Position numbers and translations under genes: made by a program
Notes under the pieces: model-generated
The model's input: the letters and a program-made list of their open reading frames with translations, nothing else
What the model was told of the DNA's origin: nothing
The model's database searches: none
Part shown: positions 1 to 6,980 of the stretch, in pieces
Numbering within the stretch: position 1 is the stretch's first letter
Layout of the letters: every line of letters begins with the position of its first letter
NCBI GenBank assembly: GCA_902478605.1
Contig: CABSLQ010000034.1
Coordinates: 1-33,590 of the forward strand
From: an uncultured Oscillospiraceae bacterium
GTDB lineage: Bacteria > Bacillota > Clostridia > Oscillospirales > Acutalibacteraceae
Direction: 5' to 3'
DNA: 33,590 nucleotides

Positions 1-60
1 AAATTGACTTACCCTTGTTTTGAAACTAATCACTTACCCATGTCTTGACTGGACACTCTT
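1..60 (+). repeat. Candidate iterons upstream of parM-like gene
   Basis: The octamer ACTTACCC occurs at 7-14 and again at 32-39, a spacing of 25 bases, and related TTGACT words lie at 4-9 and 45-50. Short direct repeats upstream of an actin-like segregation gene are where the centromere (parC) and autoregulatory ParR sites usually sit. The window starts inside this region, so the full array cannot be seen. The assignment is an inference from two copies. Confidence 0.25.
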
Positions 61-185
61 CGGCGGCCTCCCCCCTCTCCACACCTCTCCCCCCTGAATA
101 CTTTACCGGCTGGGAAAGAACAAGAACTCCCACCCGGCCAGAGGGGAGAACTTTCCACAACCAGCCAGAAAGGACGCGGAAAATC

Positions 186-1106
186 ATGATCATCGGCATC
201 GACCACGGCTATTACGCCATCAAAACCCGGCATTTTTCTTTCCCAGCCGGTATCGCTGTTTACAATCACGAACCCTACACCCTGCAGAACACGCTGGAAT
301 ACGGCGGCCGTTTTTTTGTGTGCGGCACCGGCAGGCAGCCGCTCCTGCGCAGCAAGACAGCCAACGACAACTACTATCGGCTGACCCTGGCGGCCATTGC
401 CAAGGAAATCCAAAGGCGGGGCGAAAAACCGGCGTGTTCGGTTACCCTGGCCGCCGGCCTGCCTTTAGCCGGGTTTGGCCGGGAAAAGAAGGCGTTCCGG
501 GACTACCTTCTGCGTCCTTCCCAGCCGGTGCAATTCCGGTTCGAGGGGATTTCGTACCGGGTCGCCATCGAGGACGTCAAGCTGTTCCCGCAGGGCTACT
601 CCGCCGTCGCCGTCCACCCGGAACTCATCCGGGACGAACCATCGGTGCTGCTGATGGATATCGGCGGCTGGACAGTCGATCTCATGCGGCTGGACAACGG
701 AGTCCCGAACGCCGCCACCTGCCGCAGCCTGGAACTGGGCATGCTCCGGTGCATCGACGAAACCAAGGAGCAGATCCGCCGGGACACGGGACTGTCTGTG
801 ACCGACGCCCAGGTGGAGCGTGTGCTGGAGGGAAAGGGGTGCAGCCTGGATGGGCAGGCCCGCGCCATCATCCGCAGGCAAGGCCGCCTGTATACCGAGC
901 GCCTGCTGTCCGCCGCCATGGAAGCCGGGTTTGACCTCAAGGCCATCCCGGTGGTGATGCTGGGCGGGGGCGCGGCGGTGGTCAAGGGCAGCGTAAGCCC
1001 CCAGGACGGCCTGTGCCGGGTTTTCGCCCTGCCGGACGACAAGGTGAACGCCGAAGGATACGAGCGGATTTTGGGGCAGCTGTCTGGCGGTGTGGGCAAG
1101 GGATGA
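186..1106 (+). CDS. Actin-like ParM/StbA-family segregation ATPase
   Basis: This is a 306-residue actin-like ATPase of the ParM/StbA type. Such proteins polymerise to separate copies of plasmids or of circularised ICEs. The actin-fold nucleotide motifs are visible: phosphate-1 loop GIDHGYYAIKT near the N-terminus (Asp6), phosphate-2 MDIGGWTVDL (residues 157-166) and the adenosine motif MLGGGA (258-263). The frame is open upstream to 45, but ATG 186 follows an AAGGA ribosome binding site and begins directly with the conserved IIGID strand, so it is preferred. The stop overlaps the start of the next gene (ATGA), as expected for a ParM-ParR pair. The length fits short clostridial ParM-like proteins. 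The family is clear; a role in segregating this particular element is inferred. Confidence 0.82.
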   Translation: MIIGIDHGYYAIKTRHFSFPAGIAVYNHEPYTLQNTLEYGGRFFVCGTGRQPLLRSKTANDNYYRLTLAAIAKEIQRRGEKPACSVTLAAGLPLAGFGREKKAFRDYLLRPSQPVQFRFEGISYRVAIEDVKLFPQGYSAVAVHPELIRDEPSVLLMDIGGWTVDLMRLDNGVPNAATCRSLELGMLRCIDETKEQIRRDTGLSVTDAQVERVLEGKGCSLDGQARAIIRRQGRLYTERLLSAAMEAGFDLKAIPVVMLGGGAAVVKGSVSPQDGLCRVFALPDDKVNAEGYERILGQLSGGVGKG

Positions 1107-1366
1107 CAAGGCCGCGTTTTTCCTTCCGCCCGAACCTGCGCAGTGAAGAGCACCGCCGGGCGTGGGACGCCCTGCAGGCTGTTCCCGAAGGGCAGAGAAG
1201 CGCCTTTTTGGTGCAGGCGATCCTCCAGAGTGTCCGGCAGGAGGCGCTGGAGGACGCCCTGCGCCGGGTGCTGCGGGAGGAACGGCAGGCTGCTCCCTCC
1301 CAGCCTGAACAGGCTGTCCCGCAGGAGATGCTGGGCTTCCTTGATTCCCTGCTGGGAGAGGATTAA
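1103..1366 (+). CDS. Small ParR-like partner of the actin-like protein
   Basis: An 87-residue protein whose ATG overlaps the TGA of the actin-like gene by four bases, so the two are translationally coupled. The N-terminal half (RPNLRSEEHRRAWDAL, then a hydrophobic helix FLVQAILQSV) resembles the short ribbon-helix-helix region of ParR-type centromere-binding adaptors. The C-terminal half is acidic and ends in EMLGFLDSLLGED, an amphipathic tail of the kind by which ParR contacts the end of a ParM filament. No sequence motif is diagnostic, so the call rests on position, size and composition. The open frame extends back to 1013, but that part only overlaps the upstream gene in another frame. Confidence 0.6.
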   Translation: MTRPRFSFRPNLRSEEHRRAWDALQAVPEGQRSAFLVQAILQSVRQEALEDALRRVLREERQAAPSQPEQAVPQEMLGFLDSLLGED

Positions 1367-1533
1367 GCCGGATTGCAAGCCGAAAGCCCCGGCTTCCCGG
1401 CCTTATTGCTTGTGCCGTTTCGTAGGCGTTTTGTCCCTGTAACCTCGTTCATCCTGGTGATAGCTTTCCCGGCGGCTTTCGAGTATGCTTTGGTTGCCCG
1501 AAAGGGAAAGACAGCAGAAAGGGGCCGGGCGGA

Positions 1534-2004
1534 ATGGAAACCAAGGGCATCACCTGTAAAATCCCATTGGAGCTGCACGGGCGCATCAGTGAGGAAATCC
1601 GGGAAACCGACAGCACGATAAGCCAATTCATCGAGATGGTTATCCGGGAGCATGTGGAGAAGGAGGCAAACAAGGGCATGGAAAAAGGACGGACACTGGC
1701 ATTCCAGGTAAGCGAGGAACTGTTCCAGAGGGTAAAGGATTATCTCGAACGGTACGAACAAACCTACGGCAGACGGCTGACGCAGAGGGAATTCGTCATC
1801 GGGCTCATCGAGCAGGCGCTGGAGGAGGCGGAGGAAGAATTCGAGGCCGCCGGCGCCGCCGAGCAGGAGGAACGGGGCGAAGGAGGCTGGGAACCCCCGG
1901 AAGAAGCCGAATCCGGCGCGGATGAGGACACCCTCCAAGAGAAACCACAGGGAGAGGACACCGCCGCCAGGGACGCCGGCGACGGCCAGGAACTCGCCCC
2001 TTAA
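1534..2004 (+). CDS. Tandem ribbon-helix-helix-like protein with acidic tail
   Basis: A 156-residue protein with two similar N-terminal units. Residues about 5-45 (ITCKIPLELHGRISEEI, then SQFIEMVIREHVEKEA) and 53-97 (TLAFQVSEELFQRVKDYL, then REFVIGLIEQALEEAEEE) each read as a beta strand followed by two helices, the pattern of ribbon-helix-helix DNA-binding or dimerisation folds. Residues 98-156 are disordered-looking, rich in Glu, Gly and Ala. The ATG follows AAAGGGG with good spacing. It lies downstream of the ParM/ParR pair and is closed by a strong terminator at 2019-2046. It is probably an accessory DNA-binding or regulatory protein of the ICE. I do not recognise a named family, so the function is inference from predicted fold. 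Confidence 0.6.
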   Translation: METKGITCKIPLELHGRISEEIRETDSTISQFIEMVIREHVEKEANKGMEKGRTLAFQVSEELFQRVKDYLERYEQTYGRRLTQREFVIGLIEQALEEAEEEFEAAGAAEQEERGEGGWEPPEEAESGADEDTLQEKPQGEDTAARDAGDGQELAP

Positions 2005-2018
2005 TACACGAGAGGACA

Positions 2019-2046
2019 GGCCCCGCAGGAGACTGCGGGGCCTTTT
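2019..2046 (+). terminator. Intrinsic terminator after the RHH-like gene
   Basis: A perfect 10-bp stem GGCCCCGCAG / CTGCGGGGCC with a GAGA tetraloop is followed directly by TTTTCG. It lies 15 bases after the stop of the tandem RHH-like gene and separates it from the methyltransferase cluster. Confidence 0.9.
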
Positions 2047-2119
2047 CGTATCCGATATCCGATAAAGGAGGGATGCCCCTTGCCGGCCATATAGAACGCA
2101 GAAATACGAAAAGAGGGTG

Positions 2120-3262
2120 ATGCAGAAAACGATACGGTATATCGACCTGTTTTCCGGCATGGGCGGGTTCCGGGAGGGGCTCAGCCGGGCCGGGGGCTTT
2201 GTTTGCGTAGGCCACTGCGAGATAGATAAAAATGCCGACCGGAGCTACCGGGCGCTGTTTGACACGGAGGGGGAATGGTTCTGTGACGATGTCCGAAAAG
2301 CCGATCCAGCCGCTATGCCGGGATTCGATCTCCTCTGCGGCGGGTTCCCGTGCCAGCCTTTTTCAGCTGCTGGAAGCCGCGGGGGGTTCGCCGACCCAAG
2401 AGGCACCCTGTTCTTTGAGATTGCCCGGCTGGTTGAAGAAAGAAAGCCTGCATATCTGCTGCTTGAGAATGTTGCCGGCCTGCTTAACCATGACAAAGGG
2501 CGGACGTTTGCGTCCATCCTCCATACGCTGGACGGATTGGGGTATGGTGTGGAATGGCAAGTGCTTAACAGCAAAGATTTTGGCGTCCCTCAATCCCGCC
2601 GCCGCGTGTACCTTATCGGATATCTTGATGAGCGATGCCGGGGAAAAGTACTACCTTTCACCGAAACAGCAGGAACGCCTCTTGTGCAAATCCGCCCCGG
2701 GACACAGGGAGAGCGAATCTACTCGCCGGAAGGGGTAAGCTGCACCCTCACCGCCCAGGCAGGCGGCTTCGGCGGTCATACCGGGCTGTACGGGATGGGG
2801 CTTCCCATCAAGGAGAACACCAGGAAGGGGTACAGGATGGCGTATCCCGGCGACAGCGTCAACCTGGCCTATGCCACCACCAATACCCGGCGGGGCCGGG
2901 TTGGAAGGGGGATCGCCCATACCCTCACCACCGGAAACAGTCAAGGCACCCTGTGTTGTGTGGATATGAATGAGGAACCGGAGCTGACGGACTATGCCCG
3001 CTGCCTCACCGCCAAGCAGAACGGCGGGATCCGCAGCCATAAGCGGGAATCCTCTGGCGTCTGGGACGGATGCCGTATCCGCCGCCTGACGCCCAGGGAA
3101 TGCCTGCGGCTGCAGGGGTGGACGGATGAGAGGATCGACCTTGTTATGCCGCTGCAATCCGACGCCCAGCTTTACAAGCAGGCGGGCAACGGCGTCACGG
3201 TCAATGTGGTGGAGGCCATCGGCAGAAGGCTGGCCGCCGCCCATCGGGAGGTAATCCGGTGA
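2120..3262 (+). CDS. C5-cytosine DNA methyltransferase
   Basis: A 380-residue m5C methyltransferase. The motifs appear in order: motif I YIDLFSGMGGFREGL (residues 7-21, SAM binding), motif IV GGFPCQPFS with catalytic Cys78, motif VI LLLENVAG (Glu116), motif VIII QSRRRVYLIG (158-167), and motif X QAGNGVTVNVVEAIG near the C-terminus. The variable target-recognition region lies between about 200 and 300 and contains a repeated xxTLT motif (SCTLTAQ, AHTLTTG). ATG 2120 directly follows an AAGAGGG site; a GTG at 2117 is an alternative. No restriction endonuclease gene is adjacent, so this looks like an orphan methyltransferase protecting the mobile element. Its stop overlaps the next gene by four bases. 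The recognition sequence cannot be deduced here. Confidence 0.93.
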   Translation: MQKTIRYIDLFSGMGGFREGLSRAGGFVCVGHCEIDKNADRSYRALFDTEGEWFCDDVRKADPAAMPGFDLLCGGFPCQPFSAAGSRGGFADPRGTLFFEIARLVEERKPAYLLLENVAGLLNHDKGRTFASILHTLDGLGYGVEWQVLNSKDFGVPQSRRRVYLIGYLDERCRGKVLPFTETAGTPLVQIRPGTQGERIYSPEGVSCTLTAQAGGFGGHTGLYGMGLPIKENTRKGYRMAYPGDSVNLAYATTNTRRGRVGRGIAHTLTTGNSQGTLCCVDMNEEPELTDYARCLTAKQNGGIRSHKRESSGVWDGCRIRRLTPRECLRLQGWTDERIDLVMPLQSDAQLYKQAGNGVTVNVVEAIGRRLAAAHREVIR

Positions 3263-3723
3263 TTGACCTGAAAGAGCAGCCGTTCGGCTGCGAGATCGAG
3301 ATGACCGGCCTGACCCGGCAGCAAGCGGCGCAGGCCGTGGCCAGGCTGTTCGGGACGCAGGCCCGGCATACCCGCGGCTCCTATGACCCGTGGGAGGCGC
3401 CCGACCGGGAAGGGAAAATATGGCGGTTTGTCTGCTTTGAAAGCACCCTCCACGCGGGCAAGGTGCGGGCGAATATCACGCTGGCGCTGGCCATCTCCGC
3501 CCAGGCTATCAACCAGAAAAAGACGAGGATGCGCAAAACCGAAATCAGCGAGAATCCGGCCTTTACCTTCCGCACCTTCCTGCTGCGGCTGGGACTCATC
3601 GGGCCGGAGTACAAGAATGTGCGCCAGCATCTGCTGGAGAAGCTCCCCGGCGATAAGGCGTGGCGGTACGACAAATCGCAGTACCCCAGCCTGAACAGCC
3701 GACGGGAACAGGAACGGGAATAG
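3259..3723 (+). pseudogene. Amidoligase (Amidoligase_2-like) with internal deletion
   Basis: The 154-residue frame joins two parts of a normally longer protein. Residues 1-57 (FGCEIEMTGLTRQQAAQAVA, then a Gly-rich stretch) match the N-terminal strand and helix of the amidoligase family related to glutamine synthetase/COOH-NH2 ligases. Residues from about 58 onward (ESTLHAGKVRANITLALAIS) match the C-terminal third. Family members on ICEs are, from memory, about 300 residues; the middle, including the His-rich GIHVHV-type catalytic segment, is absent here. The reading frame is kept across the junction. GTG 3259 overlaps the methyltransferase stop (GTGA). Family members are thought to form amide bonds onto proteins or peptides and are often found next to GGCT genes, as here. 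This copy is probably inactive. Confidence 0.65.
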
Positions 3724-3729
3724 GAGGCG

Positions 3730-4140
3730 ATTGGCATCGAGAAAAAATTTTACTTTGCATACGGTTCTAATATGAATCTGGAACAGATGGGGTTTCGCTG
3801 TCCCCACGCCGAAGCGGTGGAAACTGTCCGTCTGGATGGGTACCGCCTGGCGTTTTGCGGCGGCAACAGCAATAACGGCGTCGCCACCATCCTGCCGGAA
3901 GACGGCAGCCATGTGGACGGCGTCCTGTGGCGCATTTCCGAGCAGGATGAAAAAAACCTGGACTATTACGAGGGCTGGCCGAGGTTCTATGGGAAGGAGT
4001 CGTACCGGGTGACGGGGACAAACGGCCGGGCTGTGGAGGCCATGGCCTATACCATGAATGCGCCGTATAAGGACAGCCCGGCGATCCCATCCCAAAGCTA
4101 TTTGCTATTGAAGTCGGAACCTGTGCGGGAGGATGTCAAT
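3730..4140 (+). pseudogene. Gamma-glutamylcyclotransferase-like domain, damaged ends
   Basis: The frame encodes KKFYFAYGSNMNLEQMGF, with the YGSN loop diagnostic of gamma-glutamylcyclotransferase-like (GGCT/AIG2) proteins, and later VLWRISEQDEKNLDYYEG, the conserved Glu-containing region. These enzymes cleave gamma-glutamyl-amine or isopeptide bonds, so the gene is a plausible partner of the preceding amidoligase. The in-frame stop at 3721 leaves no ATG before the YGSN loop. The GGAGG at 3723-3727 is followed only by ATT (3730) or ATC (3736) in frame, and the first ATG (3772) would remove the catalytic loop. The frame also runs on without a stop into the next gene, and the usual C-terminus is not recognisable after about 4110. 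The end coordinate is approximate. Probably a relic at the edge of the ICE-like segment. Confidence 0.6.
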
Positions 4141-4197
4141 GGCGCCCTTCGCTTTACTGCCTATTCATACGTTTTTTACATGAGAGGAGACATACAC

Positions 4198-5040
4198 ATG
4201 ACCGTAAACCGTTTGGACGTGGGGCTGGGCGGGGGCAGCCTGCTGCAGATTGCCAACCGAGCCGGGGCGCAGATGATGTCCTATTTAATCGATACGCCCG
4301 AAGGGCAGGTGGTGATGATAGATGGCGGCCATCCTGTGGAGGAGGACGCCCGCTATTTATATGAATTGCTGCTGGAACGCGGCGGCAAGGTCGATCTGTG
4401 GCTGATAACGCATGCCCATTCGGATCATTATGGCGCTCTATGCTGGATGCTGGAGAATATAACGCCCTTTAATATTGAAATTGCGGATTTGCGGTTTTCT
4501 TTTCCGCCGGCGGAGTGGCTGGATTCGGTGGATAGCGACGGCCCCCTGCAAACCATTTTTACGCGGCTGCTGGAAAGGAATGCCCTTCGGCCAAAAGCGT
4601 TGCAGGCGGGCGATACGTTTACGGTAGGCGGTATGCGCCTGGATGTCCTCTGGGACGGTTCGCATTACCGGCGGTATCACTGTGTCAACGATACCTCCTG
4701 TGTCATTCGTGCCCATTATCCCAAACGAGATGTGCTGTTTCTGGCGGATCTCGGCCGGGAGGCCGGAGCGGATCTTCTGGCAGAGATAGGGGCCGAAAAG
4801 CTTCGCTGCGATATCGTACAGATGGCCCATCATGGGCAGGACGGTGTCGACCGCCGCTTTTATGAGGCCGTGCGTCCCAAGGTGTGCCTGTACTGTGCGC
4901 CGGACTGGCTGTGGGACTGCGACAGTGGATCCGGTAAGGGATCCGGCCCGTGGAAAACGTTGGAAACCCGCCGCTGGATGGAAGAACTGGGCGCACAGGT
5001 CAGCTGTCCCCACGCCTTTGGTGACTATTTACTGGTGTGA
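4198..5040 (+). CDS. Metallo-beta-lactamase-fold hydrolase (ComEC-like MBL)
   Basis: A 280-residue MBL-fold protein. The metal-binding motif THAHSDHYG (His72, His74, Asp76, His77) is preceded by the conserved strand VVMIDGGHP, and later come LFLADLG and MAHHGQDG (His211-His212). That ...HHG pattern resembles the stand-alone ComEC/Rec2-type MBL family. There is no signal peptide. ATG 4198 has a strong AGGAG site eight bases upstream. The same frame is open back into the GGCT remnant, but the ribosome binding site and the start of MBL homology both support 4198. Base composition becomes more AT-rich from here on, unlike the ICE genes to the left. The substrate is unknown; it may act with the neighbouring glycosidase or be unrelated. 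Confidence 0.8.
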   Translation: MTVNRLDVGLGGGSLLQIANRAGAQMMSYLIDTPEGQVVMIDGGHPVEEDARYLYELLLERGGKVDLWLITHAHSDHYGALCWMLENITPFNIEIADLRFSFPPAEWLDSVDSDGPLQTIFTRLLERNALRPKALQAGDTFTVGGMRLDVLWDGSHYRRYHCVNDTSCVIRAHYPKRDVLFLADLGREAGADLLAEIGAEKLRCDIVQMAHHGQDGVDRRFYEAVRPKVCLYCAPDWLWDCDSGSGKGSGPWKTLETRRWMEELGAQVSCPHAFGDYLLV

Positions 5041-5170
5041 TGAATGGGAGTATAGGCTTGCAGGTTCTGGATTGGATAAAGCCCAGCCGGCAATAGAGGG
5101 AGGGCTTTCTTGCTTTCCAGGGCATGCACAGCCCTACGCGTTTTGATTCTTGATAGTGGAGGCGTTTTGG

Positions 5171-6508
5171 ATGGGCCGGGCTGTGAAGGTGGATTTTACA
5201 AAACACATGGGAAGGATAAAGCCCATGCATGCGGTGAACAATGTTCCCTGCGTTCCCTATGACATGCATGAAAACAATTTGTTTGCCAAGCTGCAGGCGG
5301 CCGGGGTTCCGTATGGACGGCTGCATGACACAGGCGGCCGGTTTGGCGGCACGCATTTTGTGGATATCGAAAATATATTCCCGGATTTTGACGCGGATGA
5401 AACAGACCCGGCTTCCTATGATTTTGCTTTTACGGACCGGCTTTTAGAGGAAATGGTCAAATACGGGATACAGCCTTTTTTTCGTTTGGGCGCGGCCATT
5501 GAAAATTTTAATTTTATAAAGGCCTATCATATTTACCCGCCGAAGGACTTTCATAAATGGGCCAGAATCTGTGAGGGGATCATCCGTCACTATAATGAGG
5601 GGTGGGCCAATGGCTACCATTTCGGTATCCAGTACTGGGAAATCTGGAATGAACCGGATAACACGCCGGACGCGGAAGACAATCCGATGTGGAAAGGGAC
5701 GCCCGAGCAGTTCTTTGAGCTGTATGATATTACTGCCAGGCATTTAAAGGCACGGTTTCCCGCTATCAAGGTGGGGGGATATGGTTCCTGCGGCTTTTAT
5801 GCCATCCGTGCCGACAGCTTTATTAAAGATGCGCATTCCAGCCCCCGGGTCGGATATTTCATCGATTTTATGGAAGACTTTTTGGGCTACTGCAAAAAGC
5901 ACAGCGGCATTTTGGATTTCTTTTCCTGGCACAGCTATGCCGATGTGGAGGACAATGTACGGTATGCGGCCTATGCGAGAAAAAAGCTGGAGCAATATGG
6001 CTACGGCGATGCGGAAATTTTTCTGAATGAATGGAACCCGGGCATTGCAGAAAAGGGGCGCCTGCGGGATGCTGCCAATATCGCGGCGGGGATGTGCGCC
6101 ATGCAAAAAACCTCCACAGATATGTGCATGTATTATGACGCTCAAATTGCCTCGACCTACTGCGGTCTGTTTGATTTTACCACGCATGATGTTTATAAAG
6201 CGTACTATGCATTTTATGCCTTTAATAAGCTTTACCAGCTCGGCAATGAAGTTTTCAATGAGACAAACGCGGAAAAGGTGTATGCCTGTGCGGCGGCGGA
6301 TGGATCGAAAGGAGGCCTTCTGCTGGTTAACAGAAATGAAGAGGCGTGTGTACTCACCCTGTCGATTGAAGGGGCGGGTATAGAAGAGGCGGTCTGCTAT
6401 GCTGTGGATGGCGAGCATGACTTTGAGAGGATCCATTGGCCGGGCGAAACCATAAAGTTGCCGGGAAATGCATTGTGGTATGTGGAATTTAGAGTAAAGG
6501 AATCCTAA
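5171..6508 (+). CDS. GH39-like glycoside hydrolase (beta-xylosidase type)
   Basis: A 445-residue clan GH-A (beta/alpha)8-barrel enzyme. YWEIWNEPDNT (Glu161) carries the acid/base Glu and EIFLNEWNPG (Glu287) the nucleophile, in the spacing and wording of GH39 beta-xylosidase and alpha-L-iduronidase-like enzymes. The N-terminus (MHAVNNVPCVPYD..LFAKLQAAGVPYGRLHDT) also fits. The last 80 residues form a beta-rich domain. There is no signal peptide, so it should act on imported oligosaccharides. A TTG at 5150 is in frame, but ATG 5171 has GGAGG eight bases upstream and is preferred. It sits in a lower-GC patch with an AraC regulator and an oxidoreductase downstream. Exact specificity (xyloside or another glycoside) is not decidable from sequence. 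Confidence 0.78.
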   Translation: MGRAVKVDFTKHMGRIKPMHAVNNVPCVPYDMHENNLFAKLQAAGVPYGRLHDTGGRFGGTHFVDIENIFPDFDADETDPASYDFAFTDRLLEEMVKYGIQPFFRLGAAIENFNFIKAYHIYPPKDFHKWARICEGIIRHYNEGWANGYHFGIQYWEIWNEPDNTPDAEDNPMWKGTPEQFFELYDITARHLKARFPAIKVGGYGSCGFYAIRADSFIKDAHSSPRVGYFIDFMEDFLGYCKKHSGILDFFSWHSYADVEDNVRYAAYARKKLEQYGYGDAEIFLNEWNPGIAEKGRLRDAANIAAGMCAMQKTSTDMCMYYDAQIASTYCGLFDFTTHDVYKAYYAFYAFNKLYQLGNEVFNETNAEKVYACAAADGSKGGLLLVNRNEEACVLTLSIEGAGIEEAVCYAVDGEHDFERIHWPGETIKLPGNALWYVEFRVKES

Positions 6509-6980
6509 AAGATGGCTCAAGCAGTACTATTGGGCATTATCCGTGCGATGAAGGGCGTGCAGGGGCGCTTCAGCAAAAACTAAGCGGCTTCCTGGGCATT
6601 ACATTATGACATTTCTCTGTTGTGGCATCCCTTGGAGCCTGTCCGCTGCTGGCTCGTCCCTGCTGCCCCCCGAAAACGGAACCGAGCAGCATTGCGATAA
6701 GACAGATGAAAAGGAGAATCAAGAGGACCACCCAGCCCCCCGCGGCTAACCCCTTGACCGCCGCCATGGTGACCTTAGCTTGCAGCGAGCGAAATGGAGT
6801 AAAGCGGCCGTCCGCCACCATGTCAAAATACCCTCAATTTACGATGTATGGCGCGAAAAGGCTGACATAGGATTCCGCAAACTAATTTAAATATAAAAAA
6901 TCCTGCCAAATAAATTATTAAAAATATCAAATAAATTTTGATGTGCCGCGTTTATAATAAAACACAAAGGGGGGATATAT
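6509..6980. other. Intergenic stretch between GH39 gene and araC-type gene
   Basis: This 472-base stretch has no convincing plus-strand gene. A short frame 6512-6583 (23 codons, no clear ribosome binding site) directly follows the GH39 stop and is not recognisable. The middle holds the minus-strand relic described separately (6570-6821). The last 100 bases are very AT-rich and probably hold the promoter of the AraC-type gene: TATAAT is at 6953-6958 with no good -35 match, and the Shine-Dalgarno is GGGGGG at 6968-6973. Confidence 0.5.
6570..6821 (-). pseudogene. Relic of an ICE conjugation gene (membrane-anchor segment)
   Basis: The 83-residue minus-strand frame contains AAVKGLAAGGWVVLLILLFI followed by CLIAMLLGSVFGG. 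This strongly resembles, from memory, the single transmembrane anchor and preceding Ala/Lys helix (..AVKALIAAIAAGGWVAV..ICLI..GSVFG..) of the CD1107/NlpC-P60-type cell-wall hydrolase-associated proteins of Tn916-like clostridial ICEs. Nothing else of that large protein is present on either side, so it appears to be a fragment. It is opposite in orientation to the genes around it. An expressed small membrane protein is possible, but no clear ribosome binding site precedes its ATG. Confidence 0.42.

Noticed and set aside
1377..1395. Inverted repeat AAGCCG / CGGCTT after the ParR-like gene
   Set aside because: Only 6 bp with no T-run following. Not convincing as a terminator.
6622..6870. Plus-strand 82-codon frame in the gap before the AraC-type gene
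   Set aside because: Its translation is Pro/Arg/Ser-rich and lies opposite the hydrophobic minus-strand relic, which makes more sense as a former gene.
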